Shown here: one piece after another, positions 38,231 through 48,676 of the stretch
How the letters are laid out: every line of letters begins with the position of its first letter
Position numbering within the stretch: position 1 is the stretch's first letter
Assembly: GCF_000576595.1 (NCBI RefSeq)
Contig: NZ_AWSA01000001.1
Span: 62,001-126,000 of the forward strand
Direction: 5' to 3'
Origin: Intrasporangium oryzae NRRL B-24470
GTDB lineage: Bacteria > Actinomycetota > Actinomycetes > Actinomycetales > Dermatophilaceae
DNA: 64,000 nt
Position numbers and translations under genes: made by a program
Notes under the pieces: generated by a model
Told to the model about the DNA's origin: nothing
Database searches by the model: none
The model's input: only the letters and a program-made list of their open reading frames with translations

Positions 38231-39759
38231 GTCAGTCCGTCCTTGGGAGCCTGGCCCTGGACGTACCAGGCGTCGATGGCGTTGTCGATGCAGTCGTTGC
38301 TCCGGCCGTAGGCCGTGTGCCCGTCGCCGTTCCAGGTGACGAGGACCGCGTTGGAGAGCTGGTCACGCAGCCGCTTGGACCATTCGTAGGGCGTCGCCGG
38401 GTCGCGGGTCGTCCCGACGACGACGATCGTGTTGCTTCCCGCAGCCGACACCGTGTGCGGCGGGGCGCCCCCCTTGACCGGCCACACGCCGCACGGGACC
38501 TGGCCCCAGGCGAGGAACGGACCCCAGGTCGGCGCCACCACGCTGAACTTCTTGGCGTTGGCCTCGTACGAGGACAGGTCGGGGCTGTCCGGCCGGTCGA
38601 GGCAGTTGACGGCGTAGATGCTCTCCATGAGGTTGTCGCTGTAGGTGCCGTTCGGGTTGCGGTGCGTGTACGAGTCGGCGAGCGACATCAGGCCGGAGGC
38701 GCTCCCCGACTTGGTCTCCTCGAGGGCGGCCGTGAGGATCCCCCACATGCCCTGGTCGTAGAGCGCCTCCCCGAGCCCGTAGGACGCCCACGCCTCGGTG
38801 AGGTGGGGCATCTTGGGGTCGCCCGTCGGCAGCGGGTCGGTGTCGGCCCGGCGCAGGAAGTCTCGGATCCACGCCATCCCCTCGTCGACGCTGCCGCCGA
38901 TGGGGCAGTCGCCCTGGTCGACGCAGTCCTGGACGTAGGAGCGCGTCGCGCGCTCGAAACCACGAGCCTGGCCCTCGGCGAGCTCGGTGCTCGACAGGTC
39001 GGGCGGGACGACGCCGTCGAGGACGAAGCGGCCGACGCGCTCAGGGAAGAGGTCGGCATACGTCGAGCCGATGAACGTGCCGTAGGACTTGCCGAGGTAG
39101 GTCAGCTGCCCCTCCCCGAGGGCGGCCCGGAGGATGTCCATGTCCTTGGCGACGTCGACGGTCGACAGGTGTGGCAGGAGGCGGGCGTTGCGGGTCTCGC
39201 AGCCGGCAGCCAGGGTCTTCGCCTCGCTGACGACGTCCTGCTCCTCGGCCGTGGAGTCGGGCGTCGGGTCGGTGCCGAGGAACTGGTCGAGCCGGCCGTC
39301 GCTGAGGCAGTCGACGTGGGCCGACCGACCGACGCCCCGCGGGTCGAAGCCGACGATGTCGAAGTACCGGTGGACGTCGGGTCCGACGTTGACCCCGACC
39401 GCGTAGTTGACGCCGGAGGCACCCGGGCCGCCCGGGTTGACGACGAGCGAGCCGATGCGATCTCCCTGGTCGCCCGCCTTGACGCGGAGCACCTTGAGCG
39501 CGATGTCGCCGTCGCCGGGTCTGGCGTAGTCGATGGGGACGGTCAGGTCCGCGCACTCGTACTTCGTGCAGGGCTTCCACGCGAGCTGCTGGCTGTAGTA
39601 GCGCGCGAGCTCGGGCGTCGGGGGAACCGTCGCTCCCGGGAGGTCGGACGGCAGGACGAGCGGCACTGCGGGAGTGCTGCACGCTGCGGCGCCGAGGACG
39701 ATCGCCGCGACCGTGCCCAGGGCAGCGAGCGCTCGGGCGGCGCGGGTTCGTGGCGTCAT
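38224..39759 (-). CDS. Lipoprotein alpha/beta-hydrolase peptidase (SlpD type), copy 3
   Basis: A 511-residue paralogue with a lipoprotein signal (ALGTVAAIVLGAAAC, lipobox LGAAAC). The catalytic domain has VVNPGGPGASG, VGFDPRGVGRS, GKSYGT (nucleophile), VGTTRDPATP and GDGHTAYG. It is transcribed first in the three-gene run. The three copies are anchored in different ways (lipid, internal helix, signal-anchor) yet keep the triad, which suggests diverged substrates rather than redundancy. Confidence 0.86.
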   Translation of the reverse strand: MTPRTRAARALAALGTVAAIVLGAAACSTPAVPLVLPSDLPGATVPPTPELARYYSQQLAWKPCTKYECADLTVPIDYARPGDGDIALKVLRVKAGDQGDRIGSLVVNPGGPGASGVNYAVGVNVGPDVHRYFDIVGFDPRGVGRSAHVDCLSDGRLDQFLGTDPTPDSTAEEQDVVSEAKTLAAGCETRNARLLPHLSTVDVAKDMDILRAALGEGQLTYLGKSYGTFIGSTYADLFPERVGRFVLDGVVPPDLSSTELAEGQARGFERATRSYVQDCVDQGDCPIGGSVDEGMAWIRDFLRRADTDPLPTGDPKMPHLTEAWASYGLGEALYDQGMWGILTAALEETKSGSASGLMSLADSYTHRNPNGTYSDNLMESIYAVNCLDRPDSPDLSSYEANAKKFSVVAPTWGPFLAWGQVPCGVWPVKGGAPPHTVSAAGSNTIVVVGTTRDPATPYEWSKRLRDQLSNAVLVTWNGDGHTAYGRSNDCIDNAIDAWYVQGQAPKDGLTC

Positions 39760-39828
39760 GCCCGAAACGGTAACCCGGCGACCCGTGGAACCGCCCAACG
39801 GTCCGTCCCCGCCTCGCGCCCGACCCGG

Positions 39829-39862
39829 CCGTATGCCGCTGAGCCGGCCCAGCGGCATACGG
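39829..39862. terminator. GTATGCC hairpin after holB
   Basis: Perfect 12-base arms (39829-39840 and 39851-39862) with the loop GAGCCGGCCC, beginning 22 bases past the holB stop. Likely holB terminator and member of the dispersed family. Confidence 0.78.
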
Positions 39863-39883
39863 TGCCCTCGCGCGGGAGCCGGC

Positions 39884-41035
39884 TCAGAAGCCGAGGTCGC
39901 GGGGCAGACGCAGCTGGAGGGCCATCGCCTCGAGGGCGAGCAGGGGCGGCACGTTGGCGTTGATGCGGTCGCGGGCCTCGTTGATGGCGTCCATCGCACC
40001 GAGGAGCTGCTCGGCGGTGAGGACGCCCGACAGCGCCCGGACCTTGTCCATCGCGTCGGGGTTGACCAGGGCGACGTCGGACCCGAGCCGGAGCACGAGC
40101 GCGTCGCGGTAGACCGACGTGAGGTCGACGAGCGAGCGGTCGATCATGTCGCGGGCGTGGCGGGTGGCCCGGGTCTTCTGCTCCTTCTCGAGGGAGGCGA
40201 CCTGGGCCCGGACGTGCGGGGGTTGGGTTCGTGCCGTCGGGTCGGCGCCGAGCGTCTCGAGGAGGCGGGCCTTCTCGGCCGCGTCGCGCTCGGCGCTGCT
40301 CGCGGTCGACTCCTCGTCGGCGATCTGGGCCAGGTCGGCGGCGGCGCCGATCGCGTCGCCGACGCCGATGATCTTCGTCGCCATCGCGATGACGTCGCGG
40401 CGACGGATCCGGGCGCCCTCGTCGCGGGCCAGGCGTCGCGCGAGCCCGACGTGGGACTGGGCGGCCCGGGCGGCATAGAGGGCCATCGGCGCGTCGATGC
40501 CGTCGCGGCGCTGGAGGAGCTCGGCCACGGCCTCGACGGGGGGCGTTCGGAGGCGGACGTGCCTGGAGCGGGAGCGGATCGTGATGATGACGTCCTCGAG
40601 GCTCGGCGCGCAGAGCATCCAGACCGTGCGCGGCGTCGGCTCCTCGAGCGCCTTGAGGAGGGCGTCGGCCGCGCGCTCGGTGAGGCGGTCGGCGTCCTCG
40701 ACGATGATGACCCGCCAGCGCCCGACGGACGGCCGCATCGCCGACTCCTGGACGAGCGCCCTCGTGTCCTCGACCTTGATCGAGAGGCCCTCGGTGGCGA
40801 CGACCTTGACGTCGGCATGCGACCCGTCGAGGGCGGTGCGGCACTCATGGCACTCGCCGCAGCCCCCCTGCGGGCACTGGAGGGCCGCCGCGAAGGCTCG
40901 CGCCGCGACGGAGCGACCGCTGCCGGGCGGCCCGGTGAAGAGCCACGCGTGCGTCATGGCGGCATCGTCGACGACGGCTCGAGACAGCGTCTCGATGGTC
41001 GGCTCCTGGCCGATGACGTCGCGCCAGACGCTCAT
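39884..41035 (-). CDS. holB: DNA polymerase III subunit delta prime
   Basis: A 383-residue clamp-loader subunit. The AAA+ fold has GPPGSGRSVAARAFAAAL (P-loop with Arg in place of the usual Lys, as expected for the non-hydrolysing delta prime) and a zinc module CPQGGCGECHEC near residues 54-65, then IIVEDADRLTERAADALLKALEEP and the sensor region IRSRSRHVRL. It helps load the sliding clamp. The ATG overlaps the tmk stop (ATGA), the usual tmk-holB pairing. Confidence 0.94.
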   Translation of the reverse strand: MSVWRDVIGQEPTIETLSRAVVDDAAMTHAWLFTGPPGSGRSVAARAFAAALQCPQGGCGECHECRTALDGSHADVKVVATEGLSIKVEDTRALVQESAMRPSVGRWRVIIVEDADRLTERAADALLKALEEPTPRTVWMLCAPSLEDVIITIRSRSRHVRLRTPPVEAVAELLQRRDGIDAPMALYAARAAQSHVGLARRLARDEGARIRRRDVIAMATKIIGVGDAIGAAADLAQIADEESTASSAERDAAEKARLLETLGADPTARTQPPHVRAQVASLEKEQKTRATRHARDMIDRSLVDLTSVYRDALVLRLGSDVALVNPDAMDKVRALSGVLTAEQLLGAMDAINEARDRINANVPPLLALEAMALQLRLPRDLGF

Positions 41036-41700
41036 GCCCGTGCCCCGAGGAGGGCTTGCACCGCGTCGAGGACCTGCTCGTGGATGTCGCGCGGCGGCAG
41101 GCCGGCATCGATGACGAGGTAGCGCTCCGGGTCCCGGGCGGCGAGGTCGAGGAAGCCCTGACGCACCGCCGCGTGGAACGCGTCGCCCTCCGACTCGAGC
41201 CGGTCGTGCACCTCGCCGCGCCGAGCCCGGCCGACCTCCGGGGAGACGTCGAGCACGACGGTCAGGTCGGGAAAGAGCCCGCCGACGGCCCAGTGCTGGA
41301 GCTGGCGGATCTCGTCGGCGCCGAGGTCGCGGCCGGCGCCCTGGTAGGCGATCGAGCTGTCGGTGTAGCGGTCGGTGATGACGACCCTGGCCTCGGCGAG
41401 GGCCGGCCGGATCAGCTCGTCGACGTGGTGGGCCTTGTCGGCGGCGAAGAGCAGCGCCTCGGCCCGGGGCGAGACGTGGCCGCCGTGCAGGACGAGCTCG
41501 CGGATCTGGGCGCCGAGCGGCGTGCCGCCCGGTTGGCGAGTGACGACGACGTCGCGGCCGCGTTCCTCGAGAGCCTCGGTGAGGAGCAGGACCTGGGTGG
41601 ACTTGCCGGCACCGTCGCCGCCCTCGAAGCACAGGAAGAGCCCGGGCGCCGTCGAGGCACGAGGAGGCTCACCTCCGAACAACTGCCCCGGCTCCGTCAC
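41032..41700 (-). CDS. tmk: Thymidylate kinase
   Basis: A 222-residue enzyme that phosphorylates dTMP to dTDP. The P-loop FEGGDGAGKSTQV, the TRQPGGTPLG loop with the substrate Arg, and TDRYTDSSIAYQGAGR (DRY motif) are intact, with a short lid LEAR-like region in RLESEGDAFHAAV. The GTG (TEPGQLFGG) is preferred over an ATG 15 codons upstream. A structured repeat region separates it from asd upstream. Confidence 0.94.
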   Translation of the reverse strand: MTEPGQLFGGEPPRASTAPGLFLCFEGGDGAGKSTQVLLLTEALEERGRDVVVTRQPGGTPLGAQIRELVLHGGHVSPRAEALLFAADKAHHVDELIRPALAEARVVITDRYTDSSIAYQGAGRDLGADEIRQLQHWAVGGLFPDLTVVLDVSPEVGRARRGEVHDRLESEGDAFHAAVRQGFLDLAARDPERYLVIDAGLPPRDIHEQVLDAVQALLGARA

Positions 41701-41782
41701 GGGTCCGAGCCTATTCGACCCCGGTGACCGTGGGCCGCCGGCCACCGGTTGGCGGGTGGCGGTGGACGACCCCGATCCCGGC

Positions 41783-41930
41783 GATCAACCTGCAGATCAC
41801 CTGGCGCCTGGTGTTGCTGGAACAGCACCAGGCGCCAGCTGATCCGCCGCCAGACCCGCAACCCGATCAAACTGCAGATCACCTGGCGCCTGGAGTTGCT
41901 GGAGCAGCACCAGGCGCCAGCTGATCCGCC
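41783..41930. repeat. Two tandem copies of a 66-base hairpin repeat
   Basis: Copy 1 (41783-41848) and copy 2 (41865-41930) differ at only three positions. Each folds into a stem CTGGCGCCTGG / CCAGGCGCCAG, a three-base TGT or AGT bulge, an inner stem TGCTG / CAGCA and a three-base GAA or GAG loop; flanking GATCA / TGATC can extend the stem. Copy 2 is followed by partial repeats of GCTGATCCGCC to about 41951. It lies upstream of tmk and past the asd terminator. No coding potential or transposon hallmark is evident. Confidence 0.85.
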
Positions 41931-41971
41931 AGCTGATCCGCCGGCTGATCGCGTCCCAGCCCAGGGCAGAG

Positions 41972-42006
41972 GTATGCCGCCGGGCTGGCTCAGCCCGGCG
42001 GCATAC
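41972..42006. terminator. GTATGCC hairpin after asd
   Basis: Perfect 16-base arms (41972-41987 and 41991-42006) with a 3-base loop, 18 bases past the asd stop. It is the most compact member of the GTATGCC inverted-pair family and the likely asd terminator. Confidence 0.82.
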
Positions 42007-42024
42007 GGAAGGTGCGTGGTCGCG

Positions 42025-43101
<1,077 letters not shown>

Positions 43102-43109
43102 TCACGTTT

Positions 43110-43137
43110 CGGTCACCGGTCACCGGTCACCGGTCGC
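43110..43137. repeat. Heptamer array (CGGTCAC)4
   Basis: Three exact units CGGTCAC followed by CGGTCGC, about 50 bases upstream of the asd start. The same CCGGTNN register is seen at 29582 and 44914. Slippage here would change the asd leader length. Confidence 0.8.
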
Positions 43138-43186
43138 CGACGGATGCCGCCGTGGGCCCTCGGGCCGAGGCGCCGCGTCACGCGGG

Positions 43187-43248
43187 CTGCTGGGCCGTCT
43201 GCTCCACCCAGGAGTGCCGGCCCCCGATCAGAGCAGACGGCACAGCAG
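43187..43248 (-). repeat. Long hairpin in the asd upstream gap
   Basis: Arms CTGCTGGGCCGTCTGCTC (43187-43204) and GAGCAGACGGCACAGCAG (43231-43248) pair over 18 bases with one mismatch around a 26-base loop. It follows the terminator hairpin of the upstream operon and precedes the heptamer array, so most of the 242-base gap is structured. Confidence 0.6.
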
Positions 43249-43254
43249 GCGACC

Positions 43255-43285
43255 CCGCAGCCGGCGGGAGCGGAGCCGGCTGCGG
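43255..43285 (-). terminator. Terminator of the guanidino operon
   Basis: Perfect 11-base arms CCGCAGCCGGC (43255-43265) and GCCGGCTGCGG (43275-43285) with a 9-base loop, 17 bases past the stop of the ThDP-enzyme gene and next to a single GTATGCC copy (43289). Confidence 0.7.
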
Positions 43286-43301
43286 GCGTATGCCGCCGGG
43301 C

Positions 43302-44897
43302 TCAGACCCGGTGGAGGATGACCGTCGGGCGGTCGGCGGACAGGGCCGAGGCCACGGCCCGGCCGAGGTCCGCCGCGTCGTCCACCGCGATGCCGTGCGC
43401 GCCGATGGCCTTGGCGAGCGCGGGGAGGTCCGGCCGGTAGAGGTCGACCGCCTCCGGCGTGATGCCGCGGTCGACCATCTGCTCGCGGATCTCGGCGTAG
43501 CCGCCGTTGTCGACGACGACGACGGGCAGCCCCAGGCCGAGCTCGGTCGCGGTGACGAGCTCCTGGATGCTGAACATCGCCGCTCCGTCGCCGAACAGCG
43601 CGACGACCGGGCGGCCGGGGTCGGCGACCTTGGCACCGATGGCCGCGGGAAGGCCGTACCCGAGGGTCGCGTAGCCGGTCGGGTAGAGGAGGCGGTTGGC
43701 GGTGCCGAAGGGCCAGTAGTGGACCGTGCCGTAGTACGTCACCTGCGAGCTGTCACCGGCGACGACCGTGTCGGCGGGCAGGGCAGCCGCGAGCGACCGC
43801 TGGATCTGCGCCCACGGCTCCGATCGCTCGTCAGCCTCTGCGTCGATGCGGCGGCGGGCCTCGGCGGCGCGCTCGGCCGGCCACGAGGGCGCACCGGCCG
43901 CGTGCAGGGCCGCCACGAGCTCGCCGAGGACCGCGGCGGCATCACCGAGGAGGGGCACGTCGGCCCGGACGTTCTTGTGCAGCTGCCTCGGGTCGAGGTC
44001 GACGCGGATGACGGTCCGTTCCCCCGCGCGACCGGGCGCGACGACCCCGCCCCAGAGGTCGGAGTCACCGAGCTCGCTGCCGACGACGAGGAGCACGTCG
44101 GCATCGTTGACGACCTCGTGCGCCGCGACGAGACGGGCACTCGCGCCGAGGGCAGCGGCATGCCGCTCGTCGAGAACGCCCTTGCCGTTCACCGTCGTGA
44201 GGACCGGGATGCCGAGGTTCGCCAGCGCCGCGACGTGGTCCGCGGCGCGACGTGAGCCGCCGCCCGCGATGACGACCGGACGCGACGCACGGGCGAGAGC
44301 GGCGGCTGCCGCCTCGACGGCCCGGGCGCCGGGTCGCACCGGTTCCGGCAAGGGTCGTCGCGCGCCCGGGCGACGCAGCCACTCCCCTTCGAGGACGTCG
44401 ACGGGGACCTCGAGGTGGACCGGACGGGGTCGCCGGGTGGCGAACCCCTCGAAGATGTCGGCGACGACCTCGGGGATGTCGTCCGCGCGCTCGACGCGGA
44501 TGCTGCGGTCGGTCACCGCCTCGAGGGCGGCCTGCTGGTTCTTCAGCTCGTGGAGCCAGCCGACGTCGGCACCGACCCGGCCGCGCGGGGCGCCGGGCGA
44601 GATCGCGAGGGTCGGCACCGAGTCGGCGTAGGACGTCGCGAGCGCGGTGACGGCGTTCGTGATGCCGGGCCCCGAGGTCGTGACCAGCACGCCGGGACGG
44701 CCACTGACGCGCGCGTAGCCGTCAGCGGCATACCCTGCGCCCTGCTCGTGACGCGTCACGACGTGACGGATACCAGACCCGCGCAGGTGACGGTAGAGCT
44801 CGAGGTTGTGCGTGCCCGGGATGCCGAACACGTCGGTGACGCCGTGCGCGACGAGGGCGTCGATGACGGCCGCCCCGCCGCTGACCAGCTCACTCAT
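43302..44897 (-). CDS. ThDP-dependent decarboxylase, candidate 5-guanidino-2-oxopentanoate decarboxylase
   Basis: A 531-residue thiamine diphosphate enzyme of the acetolactate-synthase fold. The N-terminal domain has the catalytic Glu in [17 protein letters not shown] and [19 protein letters not shown]; the C-terminal domain has the cofactor motif [15 protein letters not shown]...VVDNGGY. It lacks a partner regulatory subunit, so ordinary acetolactate synthase is unlikely. In Pseudomonas, AruI, an enzyme of this fold, decarboxylates 2-ketoarginine. Overlap (ATGA) with an agmatinase-like gene and an amino acid ABC transporter makes an AruI-like role the best inference. Confidence 0.75.
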   Translation of the reverse strand: MSELVSGGAAVIDALVAHGVTDVFGIPGTHNLELYRHLRGSGIRHVVTRHEQGAGYAADGYARVSGRPGVLVTTSGPGITNAVTALATSYADSVPTLAISPGAPRGRVGADVGWLHELKNQQAALEAVTDRSIRVERADDIPEVVADIFEGFATRRPRPVHLEVPVDVLEGEWLRRPGARRPLPEPVRPGARAVEAAAAALARASRPVVIAGGGSRRAADHVAALANLGIPVLTTVNGKGVLDERHAAALGASARLVAAHEVVNDADVLLVVGSELGDSDLWGGVVAPGRAGERTVIRVDLDPRQLHKNVRADVPLLGDAAAVLGELVAALHAAGAPSWPAERAAEARRRIDAEADERSEPWAQIQRSLAAALPADTVVAGDSSQVTYYGTVHYWPFGTANRLLYPTGYATLGYGLPAAIGAKVADPGRPVVALFGDGAAMFSIQELVTATELGLGLPVVVVDNGGYAEIREQMVDRGITPEAVDLYRPDLPALAKAIGAHGIAVDDAADLGRAVASALSADRPTVILHRV

Positions 44898-45892
44898 CGC
44901 CGGCCTCCCCCGCGGTGCCCGGTGCCCGGTGCCCGCTCTGCCCGCTGGTCGCGCGGCGCCATCGCGCTGATCAGCTCGTATGCCGCATGGGCAGCGGCGA
45001 TGCCCGTGACCTCGGCGTGGTCGTACGCGGGCGCGACCTCGACGATGTCGGCGCCGACGAGGTTGAGCTCTGCGAACGCCCGGAGGATGCCCAGCAGCTC
45101 CCGGCTCGTCAGCCCACCCGCCTCGGGGGTTCCCGTCCCCGGCGCGAATGCCGGGTCGAGGACGTCGATGTCGAGGGAGACATAGGTCGGGCGGTCGCCG
45201 ACCCGTGCCCTGATCCGCTCGACCGCGCCGCGCCAGCCGAGGTCGTCCATGTCGTGGGCTCCGAGGACCTGGAAGCCGAGCATCTCGTCGTCGGTGAGGT
45301 CCTGGCGCGAGTAGAGCGGGCCCCGGATGCCGACGTGCATGCTCCCGGTCTGGTCGATGAGCCCTTCCTCGCTCGCACGACGGAAGGGCGTGCCGTGCGT
45401 GACGGGCGCGCCGAAGTAGGTGTCCCACGTGTCGAGGTGAGCGTCGAAGTGGACGACGGCGATCGGGCCGTGGACCTCCTCCATGACGCGCAGGAGCGGC
45501 AGCGCGATCGTGTGGTCGCCGCCGATGGTCATGAGCCGGGCGCCGCGTTCGACGATGCTGCGGGCACCGGCGTCGATCTGGCGGACGGCCTCCTCGATGT
45601 CGAAGGGGTTGCACGCGATGTCGCCGGCATCGACCACCTGCTGGGTCGAGAACGGCTCGACGTCCTGGACCGGGTTGTAGTTGCGGAGCAGCCTGGAGGA
45701 GGCGCGCACGTGAGAGGGGCCGAAGCGGGCCCCGGGCCGGTAGCTGACACCGGAGTCGAAGGGGACACCGACGACCGCGACGTCGACCCGGTCGACCTCG
45801 TCGATGCGCGGCAGCCGCGCGAAGGTCGCGGGCCCGGCGAAGCGCGGCGTGACGGTCGCGTCGACCGGGCCGCGTGCAGGGGTGGAGCTCAT
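44894..45892 (-). CDS. speB: Ureohydrolase (agmatinase / guanidinobutyrase)
   Basis: A 332-residue manganese enzyme that releases urea from a guanidino compound. Metal-binding motifs are intact: [23 protein letters not shown] and [21 protein letters not shown]. The N-terminus ([22 protein letters not shown]) is typical of agmatinase, guanidinobutyrase and guanidinopropionase, which cannot be told apart by eye. The final codons contain a three-copy heptamer repeat (44914-44934), giving a Gly/Arg-rich end. It overlaps the ThDP gene by 4 bases and lies 3 bases from the ABC transporter gene. Confidence 0.87.
   Translation of the reverse strand: MSSTPARGPVDATVTPRFAGPATFARLPRIDEVDRVDVAVVGVPFDSGVSYRPGARFGPSHVRASSRLLRNYNPVQDVEPFSTQQVVDAGDIACNPFDIEEAVRQIDAGARSIVERGARLMTIGGDHTIALPLLRVMEEVHGPIAVVHFDAHLDTWDTYFGAPVTHGTPFRRASEEGLIDQTGSMHVGIRGPLYSRQDLTDDEMLGFQVLGAHDMDDLGWRGAVERIRARVGDRPTYVSLDIDVLDPAFAPGTGTPEAGGLTSRELLGILRAFAELNLVGADIVEVAPAYDHAEVTGIAAAHAAYELISAMAPRDQRAERAPGTGHRGGGRR
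44914..44934. repeat. Heptamer array (GGTGCCC)3 inside the speB-like gene
   Basis: Three exact 7-base units in the last codons of the ureohydrolase gene. Three units equal 21 bases and keep the frame; gain or loss of one unit would change the C-terminus and the spacing to the next start. Confidence 0.8.
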
Positions 45893-45895
45893 GGG

Positions 45896-46699
45896 TCAGA
45901 TCACCTTGGAGAGGAACGAACGGGTACGGGGGTGCTGGGGGTTGGTGAAGACGTCGCTCGGGGGGCCGGCCTCGACGATGACGCCGCCGTCCATGAAGAC
46001 GACGCGGTCGCAGACCTCACGGGCGAAGCCCATCTCGTGCGTGACGACGATCATCGTCATGCCGTCGGCGGCGAGACCCTTCATGACGTCGAGCACCTCC
46101 CCCACGAGCTCGGGGTCGAGGGCGGAGGTCGGCTCGTCGAAGAGCATGAGCCTGGGCTGCATGGCCAGCGCTCGGGCGATGGCGACGCGCTGCTGCTGGC
46201 CGCCGGAGAGCTGGGCCGGGTACGCGGCCGGCTTGTCGGCCAGGCCGACCCGCGCGAGCAGGTCCGTCGCGGTCTGCCGCGCCTCGGTTCGCGCGACGCC
46301 CTTGACGAAGACCGGTGCCTCCATGACGTTCTCGAGGGCGGTCAGGTGGGGGAAGAGGTTGAAGCGCTGGAACACCATGCCGACGTCGCGACGGGCCGTC
46401 GCGATCTCCCGGGGCTTCAGCTCGTACTTCTTGCCGCCCGCGCGGCGGTAGCCGACGAGGTGCCCGTTGACGCTGATCTCGCCGCCGTCGATGCTCTCGA
46501 GGTGGTTGATGCAGCGCAGGAACGTGCTCTTGCCGGACCCGGACGGGCCGAGGAGGGAGACGACCTCGCCCGGCCGGACCGCGAGGTCGATGCCCTTGAG
46601 GACCTCGTTGTCACCGAAGTGCTTGCGCACTCCGACGGCCTCGACCATGAGGGGTTCCATGACGGGTGCGGCATGCGTTGTGGTGCTCGGGCTGGTCAT
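45896..46699 (-). CDS. Polar amino acid ABC transporter ATP-binding protein
   Basis: A 267-residue ATPase: Walker [22 protein letters not shown]-loop [18 protein letters not shown], signature [16 protein letters not shown], Walker [15 protein letters not shown] and switch His in VVTHEMGF. It matches the GlnQ/HisP/ArtP group that drives import of Gln, Glu, His or Arg. A short disordered N-terminus precedes the domain. Its ATG overlaps the permease stop (ATGA). Confidence 0.93.
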   Translation of the reverse strand: MTSPSTTTHAAPVMEPLMVEAVGVRKHFGDNEVLKGIDLAVRPGEVVSLLGPSGSGKSTFLRCINHLESIDGGEISVNGHLVGYRRAGGKKYELKPREIATARRDVGMVFQRFNLFPHLTALENVMEAPVFVKGVARTEARQTATDLLARVGLADKPAAYPAQLSGGQQQRVAIARALAMQPRLMLFDEPTSALDPELVGEVLDVMKGLAADGMTMIVVTHEMGFAREVCDRVVFMDGGVIVEAGPPSDVFTNPQHPRTRSFLSKVI

Positions 46700-47610
46700 C
46701 AGCGGCCTCCGAAGGAGAAGCGGGTCCGGCGGACCGGCGAGGACAGGACGCCGCGGCTCATCCGCCGCTCGATGCGGGCCTGGATGACCGTCAGGACGGT
46801 CGTGAGGACGAGGTACCAGATGCTCGCGACGATGAGCAGCGGGATCTGCTGGAAGTTGCGCCCGTAGATCAGCTGCACCGTCGTCGTCAGCTCGGGCAGG
46901 CCGATGACGAGGGCGAGCGAGGTGAGCTTGAGCATCGAGATGACCTCGTTGGCCGTCGGGGGCACGATGACCCGTGCGGCCTGGGGCAGGATGACGCGGC
47001 GGTAGGTCAGGGCCGGACCCATGCCGAGCGCGTGGGCCGCCTCGACCTGGCCGCGGTCGACCGAGCCGATGCCGGCGCGGACGATCTCGGCCATGTAGGC
47101 GGCCTCGTTGAGTCCGAGGCCGAGGATCGCCGCGGCGAACTGGCTGATCACCGTGTTGGTCGAGACGGAGAACAGCTCGGGACCGAACGGCACGCCGAGG
47201 CTGATGTTGGGCAGGACCGTCCCGAGGAAGAACCAGAAGAGCAGCTGCACGAGGATCGGCGTCCCGCGGAAGACCGCCACGTAGGTTGCCGCGACGATGC
47301 GCAGCAGCGGGTTGTCGGACAGGCGCATGATCGCGAGGACCGTGCCGAGGGCGACCCCGACGAGCATGGCGACGACGGTGAGCTCGATCGTCGTGAGCAG
47401 GCCGCGGAGGACGGAGCGCTCGAAGAGGTAGCCGACGACGAGGTCGAGTCGCAGCTGCGGCGTCGTCAGCAGGAAGCTGACGAACATCGCGACGAGGACC
47501 GCGAGCACGACGGCGGCGACCCACCGCCCCGGGTGCCGCAGCGGGACGATCGGCTCGTCCGCGTGCGCCGGGGCGGTGGTCTGTTCGACGGTGGTCGCCA
47601 TGGAGGTCAC
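46699..47610 (-). CDS. Polar amino acid ABC transporter permease
   Basis: A 303-residue membrane component of the HisM/GlnP family. [25 protein letters not shown] starts the core, and the EAA loop appears as [22 protein letters not shown]. One permease suggests a homodimer. The start used is GTG at 47610, in a GTGA overlap with the binding-protein stop; ATG three codons later (MATTVEQ) is also possible. Confidence 0.91.
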   Translation of the reverse strand: MTSMATTVEQTTAPAHADEPIVPLRHPGRWVAAVVLAVLVAMFVSFLLTTPQLRLDLVVGYLFERSVLRGLLTTIELTVVAMLVGVALGTVLAIMRLSDNPLLRIVAATYVAVFRGTPILVQLLFWFFLGTVLPNISLGVPFGPELFSVSTNTVISQFAAAILGLGLNEAAYMAEIVRAGIGSVDRGQVEAAHALGMGPALTYRRVILPQAARVIVPPTANEVISMLKLTSLALVIGLPELTTTVQLIYGRNFQQIPLLIVASIWYLVLTTVLTVIQARIERRMSRGVLSSPVRRTRFSFGGR

Positions 47611-48524
47611 TTGCCGACGTTGATCGGCGCGCCCGTCAGCGCCTGGTTGGTGAGGTTCCACTTGGCGAGGAGCTGGTCGTACGTGCCGGACTCGATGACC
47701 TTCTGGAGGGCGGCCTGGACGGCGTCGCGCAGCTGCGGGTCGCCCTTCGGCACCGGGATGCCGACGGGGAGCGTGCCGAACGGCTTGGCCGGGACCTCGA
47801 ACGCGTCAGGGGCCTGCTTGACGTTGTAGGCGAGCGTCAGGTCGAGGGCGAGCACGGCGTCGGCGCGCCCGGACTGGAGGGCCTGGACGGCGCTCGCCTG
47901 GTCGGGGAACGGCTGCTTGTTGACGGCGGGCTTGCCGGCTGCGGCGCACGTCTTGGTGATGTCGTCGGCGGAGAGGTCACCCGTGGAGCTCTTCTCGACG
48001 GCGACGGTGACGCCGCAGAGGCTGTTGGCGTCGGTGAGGCCCTTGGGGTTGCCCTTCTTGACCATGAAGGTGACGCCGGAGTTGAGGTAGTCGACGAAGT
48101 CGACCGTCTCCTGCCGGGCCTTCTTGTCGATCATGCTCGTCAGGCCGAGGTCGTAGCGACCGGCGTTGAGGCCGCCGATGATGCCGTCGAAGTTCGTGTT
48201 CTGGAAGTCGAACTTCACGCCGAGGACCTGGCCGAGCGCCGCGCCGAGGTCCGCGTCGAAACCGAGGACGGTCTTGTTGTCGGTGTCGAAGTACTCCATG
48301 GGCGGGAAGCTGACGCCGCTCGCGACGCGGACGGTGCCGGCCGACGCGATGGCTGCGGGAAGCTTGGCGGCGATCGCGTCGTCCTTCTTGAGGACCGTGG
48401 CGGAGGCGGTCGGGGCGCTGCTCGCACCGGCGGGGGCCCCGGCGTCGGCGTCGGGCGCGGCGCAGCCGGAGGCCGCGGCGACCGTGACGAGGGTGCCGAC
48501 CATCACGAGGTGGCGAAGTCGCAT
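47607..48524 (-). CDS. ABC transporter substrate-binding lipoprotein (polar amino acid type)
   Basis: A 305-residue lipoprotein with lipobox AASGC near residue 21 and a type 2 periplasmic-binding fold: [61 protein letters not shown] and [21 protein letters not shown]. It delivers a cationic or polar amino acid to the permease. It is the first gene of the leftward operon and is divergent from an XRE-cupin regulator. Confidence 0.92.
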   Translation of the reverse strand: MRLRHLVMVGTLVTVAAASGCAAPDADAGAPAGASSAPTASATVLKKDDAIAAKLPAAIASAGTVRVASGVSFPPMEYFDTDNKTVLGFDADLGAALGQVLGVKFDFQNTNFDGIIGGLNAGRYDLGLTSMIDKKARQETVDFVDYLNSGVTFMVKKGNPKGLTDANSLCGVTVAVEKSSTGDLSADDITKTCAAAGKPAVNKQPFPDQASAVQALQSGRADAVLALDLTLAYNVKQAPDAFEVPAKPFGTLPVGIPVPKGDPQLRDAVQAALQKVIESGTYDQLLAKWNLTNQALTGAPINVGK

Positions 48525-48676
48525 GCTGATCTCCCAATCAGAAAAGTTTCATGAGGTGCAACAAAGGTTGTGTGACGAGAATCGGGGAGGCATGATGTCG
48601 TGTCAAGAGGTTGGCTGCGAGAATTCGGAGCCGGTCCGCCTCTGACCCAGCCGGACTCTCGTCTGAAGGAGCTGCC

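Noticed and set aside
41783-41930. CRISPR array or transposon end
   Set aside because: Only two units separated by 16 bases, no spacer series, no transposase and no target-site duplication.
43302-44897. Acetolactate synthase for branched-chain amino acids
   Set aside because: No small regulatory subunit or ilv genes nearby; overlap with a ureohydrolase gene and an amino acid transporter points elsewhere.
44897-45614. Upstream extension of the ThDP-enzyme frame
   Set aside because: The extension is Arg/Pro-rich and antisense-like within the speB gene. The ATG at 44897 with ATGA coupling fits the protein family start.
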